46,168 nucleotides of DNA from Oscillospiraceae bacterium (GTDB taxonomy: Bacteria; Bacillota; Clostridia; Oscillospirales; QAMX01): contig SVLY01000018.1 of NCBI GenBank assembly GCA_015067715.1, forward strand, positions 1-46,168, in the 5' to 3' direction. How positions within the stretch are numbered: position 1 is the first letter of the stretch; each line of letters starts with the position of its first letter. Position numbers and translations under genes: made by a program. This document shows, piece by piece, positions 25,946 through 34,257 of this stretch. The notes below the pieces were generated by a model. The model worked only from the letters and a program-made list of their open reading frames with translations, ran no database searches and was not told the DNA's origin.

Positions 25946-28510
25946 ATGGAATTTAACGAACAGAAGATCATAGACGTAGACATAGAGCAGGAAGTTAAAA
26001 AATCCTTTATGGAATATGCCATGTCCGTTATCATCTCCCGGGCACTGCCGGACGTGAAGGACGGATTGAAGCCTGTTCAGCGCAGAATTATATACACCAT
26101 GTACGACACGGGTCTCACCCCGGAAAAGGCTTACCGCAAGTCCGTTACCGCCGTCGGTGACGTTCTGGGTAAATACCATCCCCACGGCGAAGCCTCGGTC
26201 TACGACGCAATGGTGCGTATGGCCCAGGATTTCTCCCTGAGATATCCCCTTGTTGACGGCCACGGCAACTTCGGCTCCATCGATGGCGACCCCCCTGCGG
26301 CCTACCGTTACACCGAGGCCAAAATGGCAAAGCTCAGCCTGGAGATGGTCCGGGATATTGAAAAGAACACCGTAAACTTCATGCCCAACTTCGACGGCCG
26401 CATGAAGGAGCCCACCGTGCTTCCCAGCCGCTTCCCCAACCTTCTGGTGAACGGCTCCATCGGCATCGCTGTCGGCATGGCCACAAACGTGCCTCCCCAC
26501 AACCTCCGTGAGGTGGTTGACGGCGCGCTCTCCATCATGGACAACCCCGACGCCTCCATGGAAGAGCTTATGCGCATTATCCCCGGCCCGGACTTTCCCA
26601 CCGGAGGCATAATTCTCGGCAGAAGCGGCATACGCGCCGCCTACGCCACCGGCAAGGGACACATAAAGGTCCGCGCCAAGGCTGAAATCGAGGAGTTTGA
26701 CAACGGCCGCTCCCGCATTATCGTATCTGAGATACCCTACGAGGTCAACAAGGCCCGTATGTGCGAGGAGATCGGCAATCTCGTCAAGGAGAAAAAGATC
26801 GAAGGCATAACCGCCCTCCGTGACGAGTCCAACCGCAAGGGCATACGCGTTGTCGTTGAGGTCAGCAGAAACGCCAACGCCAACGTTATCTTAAACCAGC
26901 TCTACCAGTATACCAATATGCAGCGCACCTTTGCGGTGTCCATGCTGGCTCTGGTTGACAATACACCCAAGGTGCTCTCCCTCCGAGAGATGCTGGATCA
27001 CTATCTTGCCCACCAGAAGGACGTTATCGTCCGCCGCACCGAGTTCGATCTGAAGAAGGCTCTGGACAGGGCAAACATTCTTGAAGGTCTGCGCATTGCC
27101 GTTGACCACATTGACGAGGTCGTGCGCATTATCCGCCAGAGCGCCAATATCCCCGAGGCAAAGGCCGCTCTTATTGAGCGCTTCAAGGGCTTCGAGGTAA
27201 AACAGCTTCTCAAGCGCAGTGAAGCGGGCTACGACGAGGCAAACGAAGATCTCTCCGTGGGTCTCAACGAGGAACAGGCACAGGCCATCGTCTCCATGAC
27301 TCTTGGTCAGCTCACCGGTCTGGGTGTTGACAAGATCGAAAAAGAGTACGAAGAGAAGATGAACATCGTCCGTGAGTGCAGAGCCATTCTCGCCTCCGAC
27401 GAAAAGGTCAACGGCATCATCCGCGACGAGCTCACCGAGATCAAGAACAAATTCGGTGACGAGCGCCGCACAAAGATCGAGGCCGAGGAAAACGAGATCG
27501 ACATTGAAGACCTCATCAAGAACGAGACCTGTGTTTACACCCTTACCAAGCTTGGCTACATCAAGCGCCTGCCCGTTGACGCTTACCGCGTACAGCGCCG
27601 GGGCGGCAGGGGCGTTGCGGGTATGTCCATGAGGGAAGAGGACGTTGCGGACACCATCTTCGTCGGACGCACCCACGACTATATGATGTTCTTCACCACC
27701 CGGGGCAGAGTGTTCCGCCTGAAGGGCTATCAGATCCCCGAGGCAGGACGTACCGCCAAGGGCACGAATATCGTAAACCTTCTGGAGATCGAAAAGGACG
27801 AGCGTATTTCCTCCATGCTCCACGTCCGCGCCGGAGACGAGGAGAGCAAATATCTCTTCATGGTCACCAAAAACGGTACGGTAAAGCGTGTCAACCTTTC
27901 CGATTTCTCAAATATCCGCCGCTCCGGTCTGAAGGCTCTTGCCCTTGAAGAGGGGGACGAGCTTATCGCCACCCTTATGACCTCCGGAGAGGACGATATC
28001 GTCATCGGCACCCGTATGGGCCGCTGCTGCGCCTTCTGCGAGGACGGAGTTCGTCCCATGGGCAGAAGCGCCGTGGGCGTTATCGGCATACGTCTGGACG
28101 AGGGCGACGAGGTCATCGGCGCTTCCGTGCTCACCCCCGGCTGTCACGTGCTCACCGTCACCGAAAACGGCTACGGCAAGCTCTCCGAAGAGGATAAGTT
28201 CCCCCGTCACAACCGCGGCGTTCGGGGCGTTACTCTCCACGACCTTACTGAGAAGACCGGTCTGCTTTCCGGCCTGCTCATCACGGATACCGAAAGCGAG
28301 GTCGTTCTCATCACCAGCGAGGGCACCCTCATCCGCACCGAGACCGACAAGATCCGCGTCTGCGGCAGAATTTCTCAGGGCGTTCGCATTATGAAGACCG
28401 GAGAAAACGAAAAGGTCATCGGCATTGCCTCCGTCCCCGAAGAGGACGGCGAGGAAGCTCAGGAAGAGACCTCCGGAGAGGAAAACGAAGTCAATATAGA
28501 AGAGGAATAA
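25946..28510 (+). CDS. gyrA: DNA gyrase subunit A
   Basis: An 854-residue DNA-cleaving subunit. The catalytic tyrosine lies in [10 protein letters not shown] (Y122 with E. coli-like numbering). The GyrA box region reads [13 protein letters not shown], so it is a true gyrase rather than ParC. The quinolone-binding loop reads [10 protein letters not shown], with alanine in place of the usual serine at position 83 and glutamate at 82. The C-terminal tail is acidic ([16 protein letters not shown]). Confidence 0.96.
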   Translation: MEFNEQKIIDVDIEQEVKKSFMEYAMSVIISRALPDVKDGLKPVQRRIIYTMYDTGLTPEKAYRKSVTAVGDVLGKYHPHGEASVYDAMVRMAQDFSLRYPLVDGHGNFGSIDGDPPAAYRYTEAKMAKLSLEMVRDIEKNTVNFMPNFDGRMKEPTVLPSRFPNLLVNGSIGIAVGMATNVPPHNLREVVDGALSIMDNPDASMEELMRIIPGPDFPTGGIILGRSGIRAAYATGKGHIKVRAKAEIEEFDNGRSRIIVSEIPYEVNKARMCEEIGNLVKEKKIEGITALRDESNRKGIRVVVEVSRNANANVILNQLYQYTNMQRTFAVSMLALVDNTPKVLSLREMLDHYLAHQKDVIVRRTEFDLKKALDRANILEGLRIAVDHIDEVVRIIRQSANIPEAKAALIERFKGFEVKQLLKRSEAGYDEANEDLSVGLNEEQAQAIVSMTLGQLTGLGVDKIEKEYEEKMNIVRECRAILASDEKVNGIIRDELTEIKNKFGDERRTKIEAEENEIDIEDLIKNETCVYTLTKLGYIKRLPVDAYRVQRRGGRGVAGMSMREEDVADTIFVGRTHDYMMFFTTRGRVFRLKGYQIPEAGRTAKGTNIVNLLEIEKDERISSMLHVRAGDEESKYLFMVTKNGTVKRVNLSDFSNIRRSGLKALALEEGDELIATLMTSGEDDIVIGTRMGRCCAFCEDGVRPMGRSAVGVIGIRLDEGDEVIGASVLTPGCHVLTVTENGYGKLSEEDKFPRHNRGVRGVTLHDLTEKTGLLSGLLITDTESEVVLITSEGTLIRTETDKIRVCGRISQGVRIMKTGENEKVIGIASVPEEDGEEAQEETSGEENEVNIEEE

Positions 28511-28518
28511 AATCCCCG

Positions 28519-28590
28519 GAGCTTTTGTGGAAAAGTATGTGGATAATGTGAAAACAGTTTATTCACTAACTAAACGTCCGGCAAAAGCTC
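28519..28590. promoter_or_regulatory. DnaA boxes within an inverted repeat after gyrA
   Basis: Two reverse-oriented DnaA boxes, TGTGGAAAA (28526-28534) and the perfect TGTGGATAA (28538-28546), lie in the 96-bp gap between gyrA and rnhA. A 9-bp inverted repeat, GAGCTTTTG (28519-28527) with CAAAAGCTC (28582-28590), encloses them. This is the only perfect DnaA box noticed in the window. Confidence 0.55.
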
Positions 28591-28606
28591 TGTCGGAAAA
28601 AAAGCT

Positions 28607-29050
28607 ATGGACAAGAAAAAGGTAGAAGTTTATACCGACGGAGCCTGTTCGGGGAACCCCGGACCGGGAGGATACGGAGTTATCCTCCGCTGGAACGGCC
28701 ACGAAAAGGAGATCTCCGGAGGAGAGGCCAACACCACTAACAACCGCATGGAGCTCATGGGCGTGATAAGCGCCCTTGAGGCTCTGAAGGAGTCCTGCAT
28801 CGTGGATCTGTACACAGATTCAAAATACGTTGTGGACGCGGTGAACCTTGGCTGGGCAAAAAGATGGAAGGCCGCGGGCTGGAAGAAAAACAAGACCGAG
28901 GCCGCCAAAAATCCCGACCTTTGGGAAAGGGTGCTGAACCTCATCGCCTATCACGAAGTCAGATTCATTTGGGTAAAGGGTCACGCGCAGAACGCCTTTA
29001 ACAACAGGTGCGACGCTCTGGCCGTTGCCCAATCCAAAAAATACCGCTAA
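28607..29050 (+). CDS. rnhA: Ribonuclease HI
   Basis: A 147-residue nuclease that cuts the RNA strand of RNA-DNA hybrids. It starts VEVYTDGACSGNPGPGGYG, with the catalytic aspartate in YTDGA, glutamate in NNRMELMG and aspartate in LYTDSKYV, plus VKGHAQNAFNNRCD near the C-terminus. It is of the classical bacterial length. A weak ribosome site precedes the ATG. Confidence 0.95.
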   Translation: MDKKKVEVYTDGACSGNPGPGGYGVILRWNGHEKEISGGEANTTNNRMELMGVISALEALKESCIVDLYTDSKYVVDAVNLGWAKRWKAAGWKKNKTEAAKNPDLWERVLNLIAYHEVRFIWVKGHAQNAFNNRCDALAVAQSKKYR

Positions 29051-29079
29051 AATCCCACAGGCAAAAAGAAGGAAAACAA

Positions 29080-30261
29080 ATGGAAAAAAGATTTGTGTAC
29101 GCCGATAACTCGGCAACTACAAGAGTGTGCGACGAAGCCGTCAGCGCAATGATGCCTTTCTTCACCGAAGAATACGGTAACCCCTCGTCCATTTATCCCT
29201 TTGCTTCCGAAAGCAAGAAGGCTCTCGAGGGTGCAAGAAAGACCGTTGCAGATATTCTCGGCGCCATTCCGGACGAGATCATCTTCACCGGCGGCGGCAC
29301 CGAGGCGGATAACCACGCCATCTGCGGTGTTGCAAGAGCAAATATCAAAAAAGGCCGCCACATTGTCACCTCTGCCATCGAGCACCACGCCGTGCTCCAC
29401 ACCTTTGAGCGCCTCAAACGCGAGGGGTTCGAGATAACCTACGTTCCCGTTGATGAAAACGGTGTGGTCACCCCCGAGGCGCTCTCGGCAGCCGTTAAGC
29501 CGGGCACCACCCTTGTGTCTATAATGGCGGCAAACAACGAGATCGGCACCATCCAGCCCATTGCCGAGCTTGCCCGTATTGCCCACGAGGCAGGCGCCGT
29601 GTTCCACACAGACGCCGTCCAGGCGGCGGGACATATCGCCATAAACGTCCGTGAGATGGGCATAGACATGCTCTCTCTCAGCGGCCATAAGTTCAACGGC
29701 CCCAAGGGCGTCGGTCTGCTCTACGTCAAAAAGGGCACACTTGCCCAGCGCTTTATGGAGGGCGGCGGCCAGGAAAAGGGCAGAAGAAGCGGCACGGAAA
29801 ACGTTGCCGGGATCGTTGGTATGGCAAAGGCTCTTGAGATATCCGTGGCCCATATGGAGGCTGAAGCAGTGCGCCTTGGCGCTCTGAGAAAAAAGCTTGA
29901 GGCCGGCATTCTCGCCATTCCCCACACCCGTCTCACCGGACACCCGGAAAACCGTCTGCCCGGACTTTGCTCCTGCGTTATAGAGTATATCGAGGGCGAA
30001 AGCCTTGTGCTCATGCTGGGGCTTAACGGCATCTGCGCCTCCACGGGCTCTGCCTGCTCCACGGGCTCCCTTGACCCCAGCCACGTGCTCATGGCCATCG
30101 GGCTTCCCCACGAGGTCGCCCACGGCTCCCTCAGACTTTCCCTTGGAAGATATTCCACCGAAGAGGACGTTGACTACATCCTTGAAAAGCTCCCTGAGAT
30201 CGTAAAGACCCTTCGCGCAATGTCACCGGTGTGGCCGGGAAACAGCGACGGTACCCTTTAA
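29080..30261 (+). CDS. nifS: Cysteine desulfurase NifS/IscS
   Basis: A 393-residue PLP enzyme that takes sulfur from cysteine for Fe-S clusters and thiolated tRNA. The PLP lysine lies in SLSGHKFNGPKGVG, and the active-site cysteine in STGSACSTGSLDPS. The ATG at 29080 follows AAGAAGG by 7 nt. An in-frame ATG at 29008 lies inside rnhA and has no ribosome site. It leads the operon with nifU and mnmA. Confidence 0.94.
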   Translation: MEKRFVYADNSATTRVCDEAVSAMMPFFTEEYGNPSSIYPFASESKKALEGARKTVADILGAIPDEIIFTGGGTEADNHAICGVARANIKKGRHIVTSAIEHHAVLHTFERLKREGFEITYVPVDENGVVTPEALSAAVKPGTTLVSIMAANNEIGTIQPIAELARIAHEAGAVFHTDAVQAAGHIAINVREMGIDMLSLSGHKFNGPKGVGLLYVKKGTLAQRFMEGGGQEKGRRSGTENVAGIVGMAKALEISVAHMEAEAVRLGALRKKLEAGILAIPHTRLTGHPENRLPGLCSCVIEYIEGESLVLMLGLNGICASTGSACSTGSLDPSHVLMAIGLPHEVAHGSLRLSLGRYSTEEDVDYILEKLPEIVKTLRAMSPVWPGNSDGTL

Positions 30262-30310
30262 GATAAATAAACTTTTTCCACCAATCTACATGCAAAGGAA
30301 GATTTAAGCT

Positions 30311-30754
30311 ATGTATTCTGAAAAAGTTATGGACCATTTCACCCACCCCAGAAACGTGGGCGTTATTGAAGATGCCAACGCCGTTGGCCAGGTTGGCAAC
30401 ATGAAGTGCGGCGACATTATGAAGATATACATGAAGATCGAGAACGAGATCATCACCGACGTCAAGTTCCAGACCTTCGGCTGCGGCGCCGCCGTTGCAA
30501 CCAGCTCTATGGCAACCGAGCTCGTCAAGGGTCAGAGCATCAACGACGCCCTTAAGCTCACCAACTCTGCCGTTGTTGAGGCTCTGGAGGGACTTCCCCC
30601 CGTCAAGATCCACTGCTCCGTTCTTGCGGAGGAGGCCGTTAAGTCCGCCATTGCAGACTACTACCGCCGTCAGGGCATTGACCCCGAGCCCATCGTGGGC
30701 TGCACCGGCGACTGCGAAGCCTGCCACGCTCACGACCACGGAAATGAAGAATAA
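30311..30754 (+). CDS. nifU: Iron-sulfur cluster scaffold NifU/IscU
   Basis: A 147-residue scaffold on which Fe-S clusters are assembled with sulfur from NifS. The three cluster cysteines lie in GNMKCGD, FGCGAAV and KIHCSV. The C-terminal extension has extra cysteines and histidines (CTGDCEACHAHDH), which may bind metal. Its stop overlaps the mnmA start by 11 nt. Confidence 0.92.
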   Translation: MYSEKVMDHFTHPRNVGVIEDANAVGQVGNMKCGDIMKIYMKIENEIITDVKFQTFGCGAAVATSSMATELVKGQSINDALKLTNSAVVEALEGLPPVKIHCSVLAEEAVKSAIADYYRRQGIDPEPIVGCTGDCEACHAHDHGNEE

Positions 30755-31769
30755 GGTCCTTTTGGGACTTTCGGGAGGCGTCGATTCATCTCTGGCCGCC
30801 CTTCTTTTGAAGGACGCGGGCTACGAGGTGGTCGGCGTCTACCTTTTCAGCAGTCTTTCCCGGGACGAAAGCGACTCTGCCGCCGCCGCGGCGGAGTTTT
30901 GCGGAATTCCCTTTGAAAAGGCGGACATAACCCGGGAGCTTGAGGAAAAGGTCTGTTCCTATTTCGTAAACGAATACTGCAGCGGAGCGACCCCAAGCCC
31001 CTGTATCGTCTGCAATCCGAAGGTGAAGTTCAAAGCCCTTTTCGACGCCGCAGACCGTCTTGGTGCGGAGTTTGTGGCCACCGGGCACTATGCCAGAATG
31101 GGTCTGACGGAAAAGGGCGAGAGGGCGATATTTACCGGAATCGGCAGAAACGACCAGTCCTATATGCTCTGCCGAATGGGGAGAGAGCTGTACAGCCGGC
31201 TTTTATTCCCCCTGGGCGGTTTTTCCAAGGACGAGGTTCGATCTATGGCCGCAGAAAGGGGAATTCCCACCGCAGATAAGCCCGACAGCATGGAGATTTG
31301 CTTTATTCCTTCCGACGACCGCATCGGCTTTATAGAGAGCCGTATTGGTTCTGCGGAAAAGCTTAAGGGCAATTTTGTTGACGACGGGGGTAGAATTCTG
31401 GGACCTCACCTTGGTATCCACCGGTACACCGTGGGGCAGAGAAAGCGCCTTGGAATAGCCCTTGGATATCCGGCATACGTCAGCCGAATTGACCCCGGTA
31501 CCAATTCCGTGGTGCTCACCCCATCCGGCGGTGAGTATGACACTACCGTGAGGGTGTCGGACTGTATCTGGCATCTGGAATGCGGAGAAGAGTTTGAAGC
31601 AGATATACGCGTGCGCCATTCTGCGGGGTTCACAAGGGGTATTGTAAGAAAAAAAGGAACGGGAGCGGAGCTTTATTTTGAAAACGGAGTCCGCGCCGCC
31701 GCACCTGGGCAGTTTGCCGTGTTTTACGTCAACGGCGCAATTGCCGGAAGCGGAAGAATTGAGGGGTAA
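30744..31769 (+). CDS. mnmA: tRNA-specific 2-thiouridylase MnmA
   Basis: A 341-residue PP-loop enzyme that adds sulfur to U34 of Lys, Glu and Gln tRNAs. The ATP motif is GLSGGVDSS, the catalytic cysteine lies in PSPCIVCNPKVKF, and the second in MEICFIPSDD. The ATG at 30744 overlaps the nifU end, so it is translated by coupling. An in-frame ATG at 30495 lies inside nifU. It is slightly shorter than the Bacillus protein. Operon placement next to NifS and NifU suits direct sulfur transfer. Confidence 0.93.
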   Translation: MKNKVLLGLSGGVDSSLAALLLKDAGYEVVGVYLFSSLSRDESDSAAAAAEFCGIPFEKADITRELEEKVCSYFVNEYCSGATPSPCIVCNPKVKFKALFDAADRLGAEFVATGHYARMGLTEKGERAIFTGIGRNDQSYMLCRMGRELYSRLLFPLGGFSKDEVRSMAAERGIPTADKPDSMEICFIPSDDRIGFIESRIGSAEKLKGNFVDDGGRILGPHLGIHRYTVGQRKRLGIALGYPAYVSRIDPGTNSVVLTPSGGEYDTTVRVSDCIWHLECGEEFEADIRVRHSAGFTRGIVRKKGTGAELYFENGVRAAAPGQFAVFYVNGAIAGSGRIEG

Positions 31770-31777
31770 AGAGAGAT

Positions 31778-32656
31778 ATGAAAAAGCTTTTTGTTTTTGT
31801 TTTGTGCGCTGTGTGCCTTTTTGCAATGAGCGGCTGTGCGCCCATTGAAGAGATCATCTCCCACGCAAAGGAAGATATCGTCATCTCCCGGGATGAAGAG
31901 AATATCGGCGGGGAAAACGGCTTTGATTTTGAGGACGGGCAGATAACCACTCAGCATATCATAATCAACGGCGCCGTTGGGGGAGACATAAGCTCCATAG
32001 ACGTTGGGGACATTATGTATGAGAAGACCCCCTTTGCCTACGTCGCCGTGAACTCCACCTCTGCCCACGTCACACCGGACTATGAGAGTGAGTTGACCGG
32101 CACTTATTCCAAGGGTGAGGCCGTTTTAGTTTATTACCGCACAGAAAATGAGTCCGGCATCTGGGCAAAGACAGATCTTGGCTGGGTGAACATGGAGGAT
32201 CTCGTCTGCGAGTGCTGTTACGTTTCCGAGGTACCCGATGCGGTCCCGGATGAAAATATTTCCATTGCACAGGAATGGCGCTACGTTGAAATGGATTACA
32301 ACGAGGGCTATATGAAGTTCTACGGAGTTTTCTATTTCTGGGAGGACGGCACCTGGTTTTTTGAGAGCGTGGGATCTTATTACTACTTTGAATTTGGGCA
32401 GGAGATCTACGGCGGAGAGCTTAGCGAGACCCGGCCCGATATGTGGGGCAGATACGAGCTTGACGGGGATAAGATAACAATTATCTGCGACTATATCGAA
32501 GGCGAAGACGGAATCGACTATCCGGTCAGCGAGACCTACACCTACGAGCTCACGTGGGGAAGGCTTGTTCTGTGGGGCGACGACTATCCGGTCACCGCGC
32601 TCTATTCGGACAGCCTTTCCGGCATTTACGAAAGACTCCACTCCGGCGACCAATAG
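31778..32656 (+). CDS. Lipoprotein with bacterial SH3-like domain
   Basis: A 292-residue lipoprotein, with lipobox SGC at residues 18-20. An SH3b-type domain follows (about residues 85-150: STSAHVTPDYESELTGTYSK to LGWVNMEDLVCECCY), often used to bind cell-wall peptides. A C-terminal beta-rich domain (residues 165-290) is rich in Trp/Tyr and contains the FYFWEDGTWFF strand. It lies 8 bases after mnmA, so it is transcribed with the sulfur operon, though functional linkage is unclear. No orthologous family is recognised. Confidence 0.82.
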   Translation: MKKLFVFVLCAVCLFAMSGCAPIEEIISHAKEDIVISRDEENIGGENGFDFEDGQITTQHIIINGAVGGDISSIDVGDIMYEKTPFAYVAVNSTSAHVTPDYESELTGTYSKGEAVLVYYRTENESGIWAKTDLGWVNMEDLVCECCYVSEVPDAVPDENISIAQEWRYVEMDYNEGYMKFYGVFYFWEDGTWFFESVGSYYYFEFGQEIYGGELSETRPDMWGRYELDGDKITIICDYIEGEDGIDYPVSETYTYELTWGRLVLWGDDYPVTALYSDSLSGIYERLHSGDQ

Positions 32657-32675
32657 AGAATAAAAAATAAATCAA

Positions 32676-32733
32676 AACGTGCCCCCAACAATTTTTGCCA
32701 CAAGAAAAAATGTTGGAGGCACGTTATTTTTTT
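32676..32733 (+). terminator. Terminator of the sulfur-relay operon
   Basis: A long stem (32676-32696 with 32706-32725, one mismatch and one bulge) including AACGTGCC and GGCACGTT is followed by seven Ts. It faces the 3' end of rnpB and separates the convergent units. Confidence 0.82.
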
Positions 32734-32771
32734 GTTTGTAGGGCGAAAAAAAGGGCTTTGCCGATTTTTTT

Positions 32772-33118
32772 GGGGAAGCCTGTAAGCCGGGTTCTGTGGA
32801 CTGCTGCCATCTATCTGCGGGCCGCAATTGCTTGCGGTCTCAAGCCTCCAACTGCGGACATTGGCCGGGAGAGCCTTTTTCGTCCATTCGGGAGTTGCAC
32901 CGGATAGAGTTTACATGAACACCGCGTTACCGCGGCGACGGCGGGAGCTTATCTTCGCCTTTCCACCCTTACCGCAAAAGCTTGCGGCGGTATATCTCTG
33001 TTGCACTTGTCCGGAGGTTACCCTCGGCGGGCGTTACCCGTTATCCTTCCCTGCGGTGCCCGGACTTTCCTCATGGGGGGAGAACACGTCACCCCCAACG
33101 CGGCAGCACAGCTTCCCC
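32772..33118 (-). ncRNA. rnpB: RNase P RNA (M1-like catalytic RNA)
   Basis: The minus strand carries the conserved core GAGGAAAGTCCGGGC (33058-33072) near the 5' end and ACAGAACCCGGCTTA near the 3' end, both diagnostic of bacterial RNase P RNA. The ends pair as helix P1 (GGGGAAGC with GCTTCCCC). Length is about 347 nt, as for bacterial forms. A 24-bp perfect inverted repeat, 32756-32779 with 33111-33134, extends P1 beyond the mature ends. Exact ends are inferred from P1. Confidence 0.93.
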
Positions 33119-33156
33119 AAAAAAATCGGCAAAGAGCCGATAATTATCGCCGCATT

Positions 33157-33185
33157 ATTATAAACTAAAATCGCCAAAAAGTAAA
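33157..33185 (-). promoter_or_regulatory. Promoter of rnpB
   Basis: On the minus strand, TTTACT (33180-33185), a 17-bp spacer and TATAAT (33157-33162) predict a start near 33150, giving a leader of about 30 nt before the mature 5' end. The leader has a small GC stem, ATCGGC with GCCGAT, followed by seven Ts. Confidence 0.72.
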
Positions 33186-33208
33186 GTCATTTTTTACTGT
33201 TTCGGGGA

Positions 33209-33237
33209 TTGAAGTGTTTGCCTTCATATGTTATAAT
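33209..33237 (+). promoter_or_regulatory. Promoter of the DUF1292 gene
   Basis: TTGAAG (33209-33214), a 17-bp spacer and TATAAT (33232-33237), with the ATG about 33 bp downstream. Confidence 0.75.
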
Positions 33238-33270
33238 AAGCTTGACAATAAAACGGAGGAAGTTTTAACT

Positions 33271-33585
33271 ATGAGCGAGAGCGATTTTGGCAACGATTTT
33301 ATCACCCTTACCGATGACGAAGGCAACGAGATCGAGCTTGAGCATCTGGACACCCTTGAGTACGAGGGCGAGCTTTACATGGCCTTTGTTCCTGCCTACA
33401 ACAGCCCCGAGGAGCTTGTTGACGATTCTGCCGAGCTTATCATCCTCAAGACCGAGGAGATCGACGGCGAAGAGATGCTTGTAACTCTGGACGATGAAGA
33501 GCTTTTGGAAAAGCTTTTCGAGATGTTCGTCGCCCGTTTGGAAGAGGATGCCGAAGAGGGCAACGACTTCGCAGACGAAGAGTAA
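33271..33585 (+). CDS. DUF1292 domain protein
   Basis: A 104-residue very acidic protein (ITLTDDEGNEIELEHLDTLE, then YMAFVPAYNSPEE and ILKTEEIDGEEMLVTLDDEE). The family, YrzB in Bacillus, is widespread in Firmicutes with no known function. GGAGG lies about 11 nt upstream of ATG 33271. Here it stands alone with its own promoter, rather than in the common alaS-ruvX-yrzB cluster. Confidence 0.87.
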   Translation: MSESDFGNDFITLTDDEGNEIELEHLDTLEYEGELYMAFVPAYNSPEELVDDSAELIILKTEEIDGEEMLVTLDDEELLEKLFEMFVARLEEDAEEGNDFADEE

Positions 33586-33643
33586 GAAAAATTTGTTTTG
33601 AGCTCCCGTTTATTTTTACCCCCAATCGGGATATAATATAAAC

Positions 33644-33881
33644 AGGATGCCCTCTGAACCGAAAAAATCGCATTCCCTGCGGGGTGCGTGATGCCGTTTG
33701 TTTTTAACCGACAAAACAACGATAAGGGATTCCGCGTTCTCCCTTTTGTTTGCAGGCCTCCCGGGTGCATTCTGCGCCCGGACGTTGGAAGCAGTGATAA
33801 AGGGGACAGGTTGCCCACCTGCTATAATTTGTGCAGGTTATTATCTGCGGCACACGGCCCATGTGGGGGGTGCATTTTTTT
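33644..33881 (+). ncRNA. Candidate structured RNA of about 235 nt, family not identified
   Basis: A 315-bp gap without a gene holds a TATAAT (33632-33637) and, ~240 nt later, a hairpin with seven Ts (33851-33881). Between them lie several stems: CGCA-CCC with GGG-TGCG (33669-33688), AAGGGA with TCCCTT (near 33724-33745), CCGGGTGC with GCGCCCGG (33760-33780), and ACCTGC with GCAGGT (33818-33839). The 5' end (ATGCCCTC) can pair with the 3' end (GGGGGTGCAT), closing the whole molecule. One central stem-loop inside a long closed helix recalls 6S RNA, but I cannot confirm that family. Open frames in the gap lack ribosome sites. Confidence 0.45.
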
Positions 33882-33900
33882 GAAAGAAAGATAACTAGTG

Positions 33901-34257
33901 TTATTTGTCCTTTGACTTTGAAATGAGTGAAAAGATAAACCCAAACAGAACCGCCGCGCATATTCCTGCAGAGGTGGCACCAAGACCCCCGGTGAGGATC
34001 CCAAGAGCGCCCTTTTCGGCAATTGCTTTTTCAACGCCCTTTGCCAGAGAATAGCCAAAGCCCACGATGGGCACGGTTGCTCCCGCACCTGCAAAGTCCA
34101 CTACCTTATCCCAAAGCCCGACCCCGGTCAACAGAACACCGGACACTACGAAAATGACCAGAATTCTTGCCGGGGTGAGCTTCGTCCTGTCTATAAGCAC
34201 CTGCCCCAGGGCGCATATGGCGCCGCCCACTAAAAACGCCCAGATATATTCCGTCAC
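33901..34257 (-). CDS. spoVAE: Stage V sporulation protein AE
   Basis: A 118-residue membrane protein (about three helices) of the SpoVA channel that moves dipicolinic acid into spores. Motifs include WAFLVGGAICALGQ and GGLGATSAGICAAVLFGF. The GTG at 34257 overlaps the spoVAD stop (GTGA) and follows GGGAG by 8 nt. The upstream ATG at 34281 lies inside spoVAD. The length equals that of the SpoVAEb form. Confidence 0.9.
   Translation of the reverse strand: MTEYIWAFLVGGAICALGQVLIDRTKLTPARILVIFVVSGVLLTGVGLWDKVVDFAGAGATVPIVGFGYSLAKGVEKAIAEKGALGILTGGLGATSAGICAAVLFGFIFSLISKSKDK

Noticed and set aside
33704-34094. Minus-strand open frames over the candidate RNA
   Set aside because: They overlap spoVAE or the structured RNA, have no ribosome sites and no similarity to known proteins.
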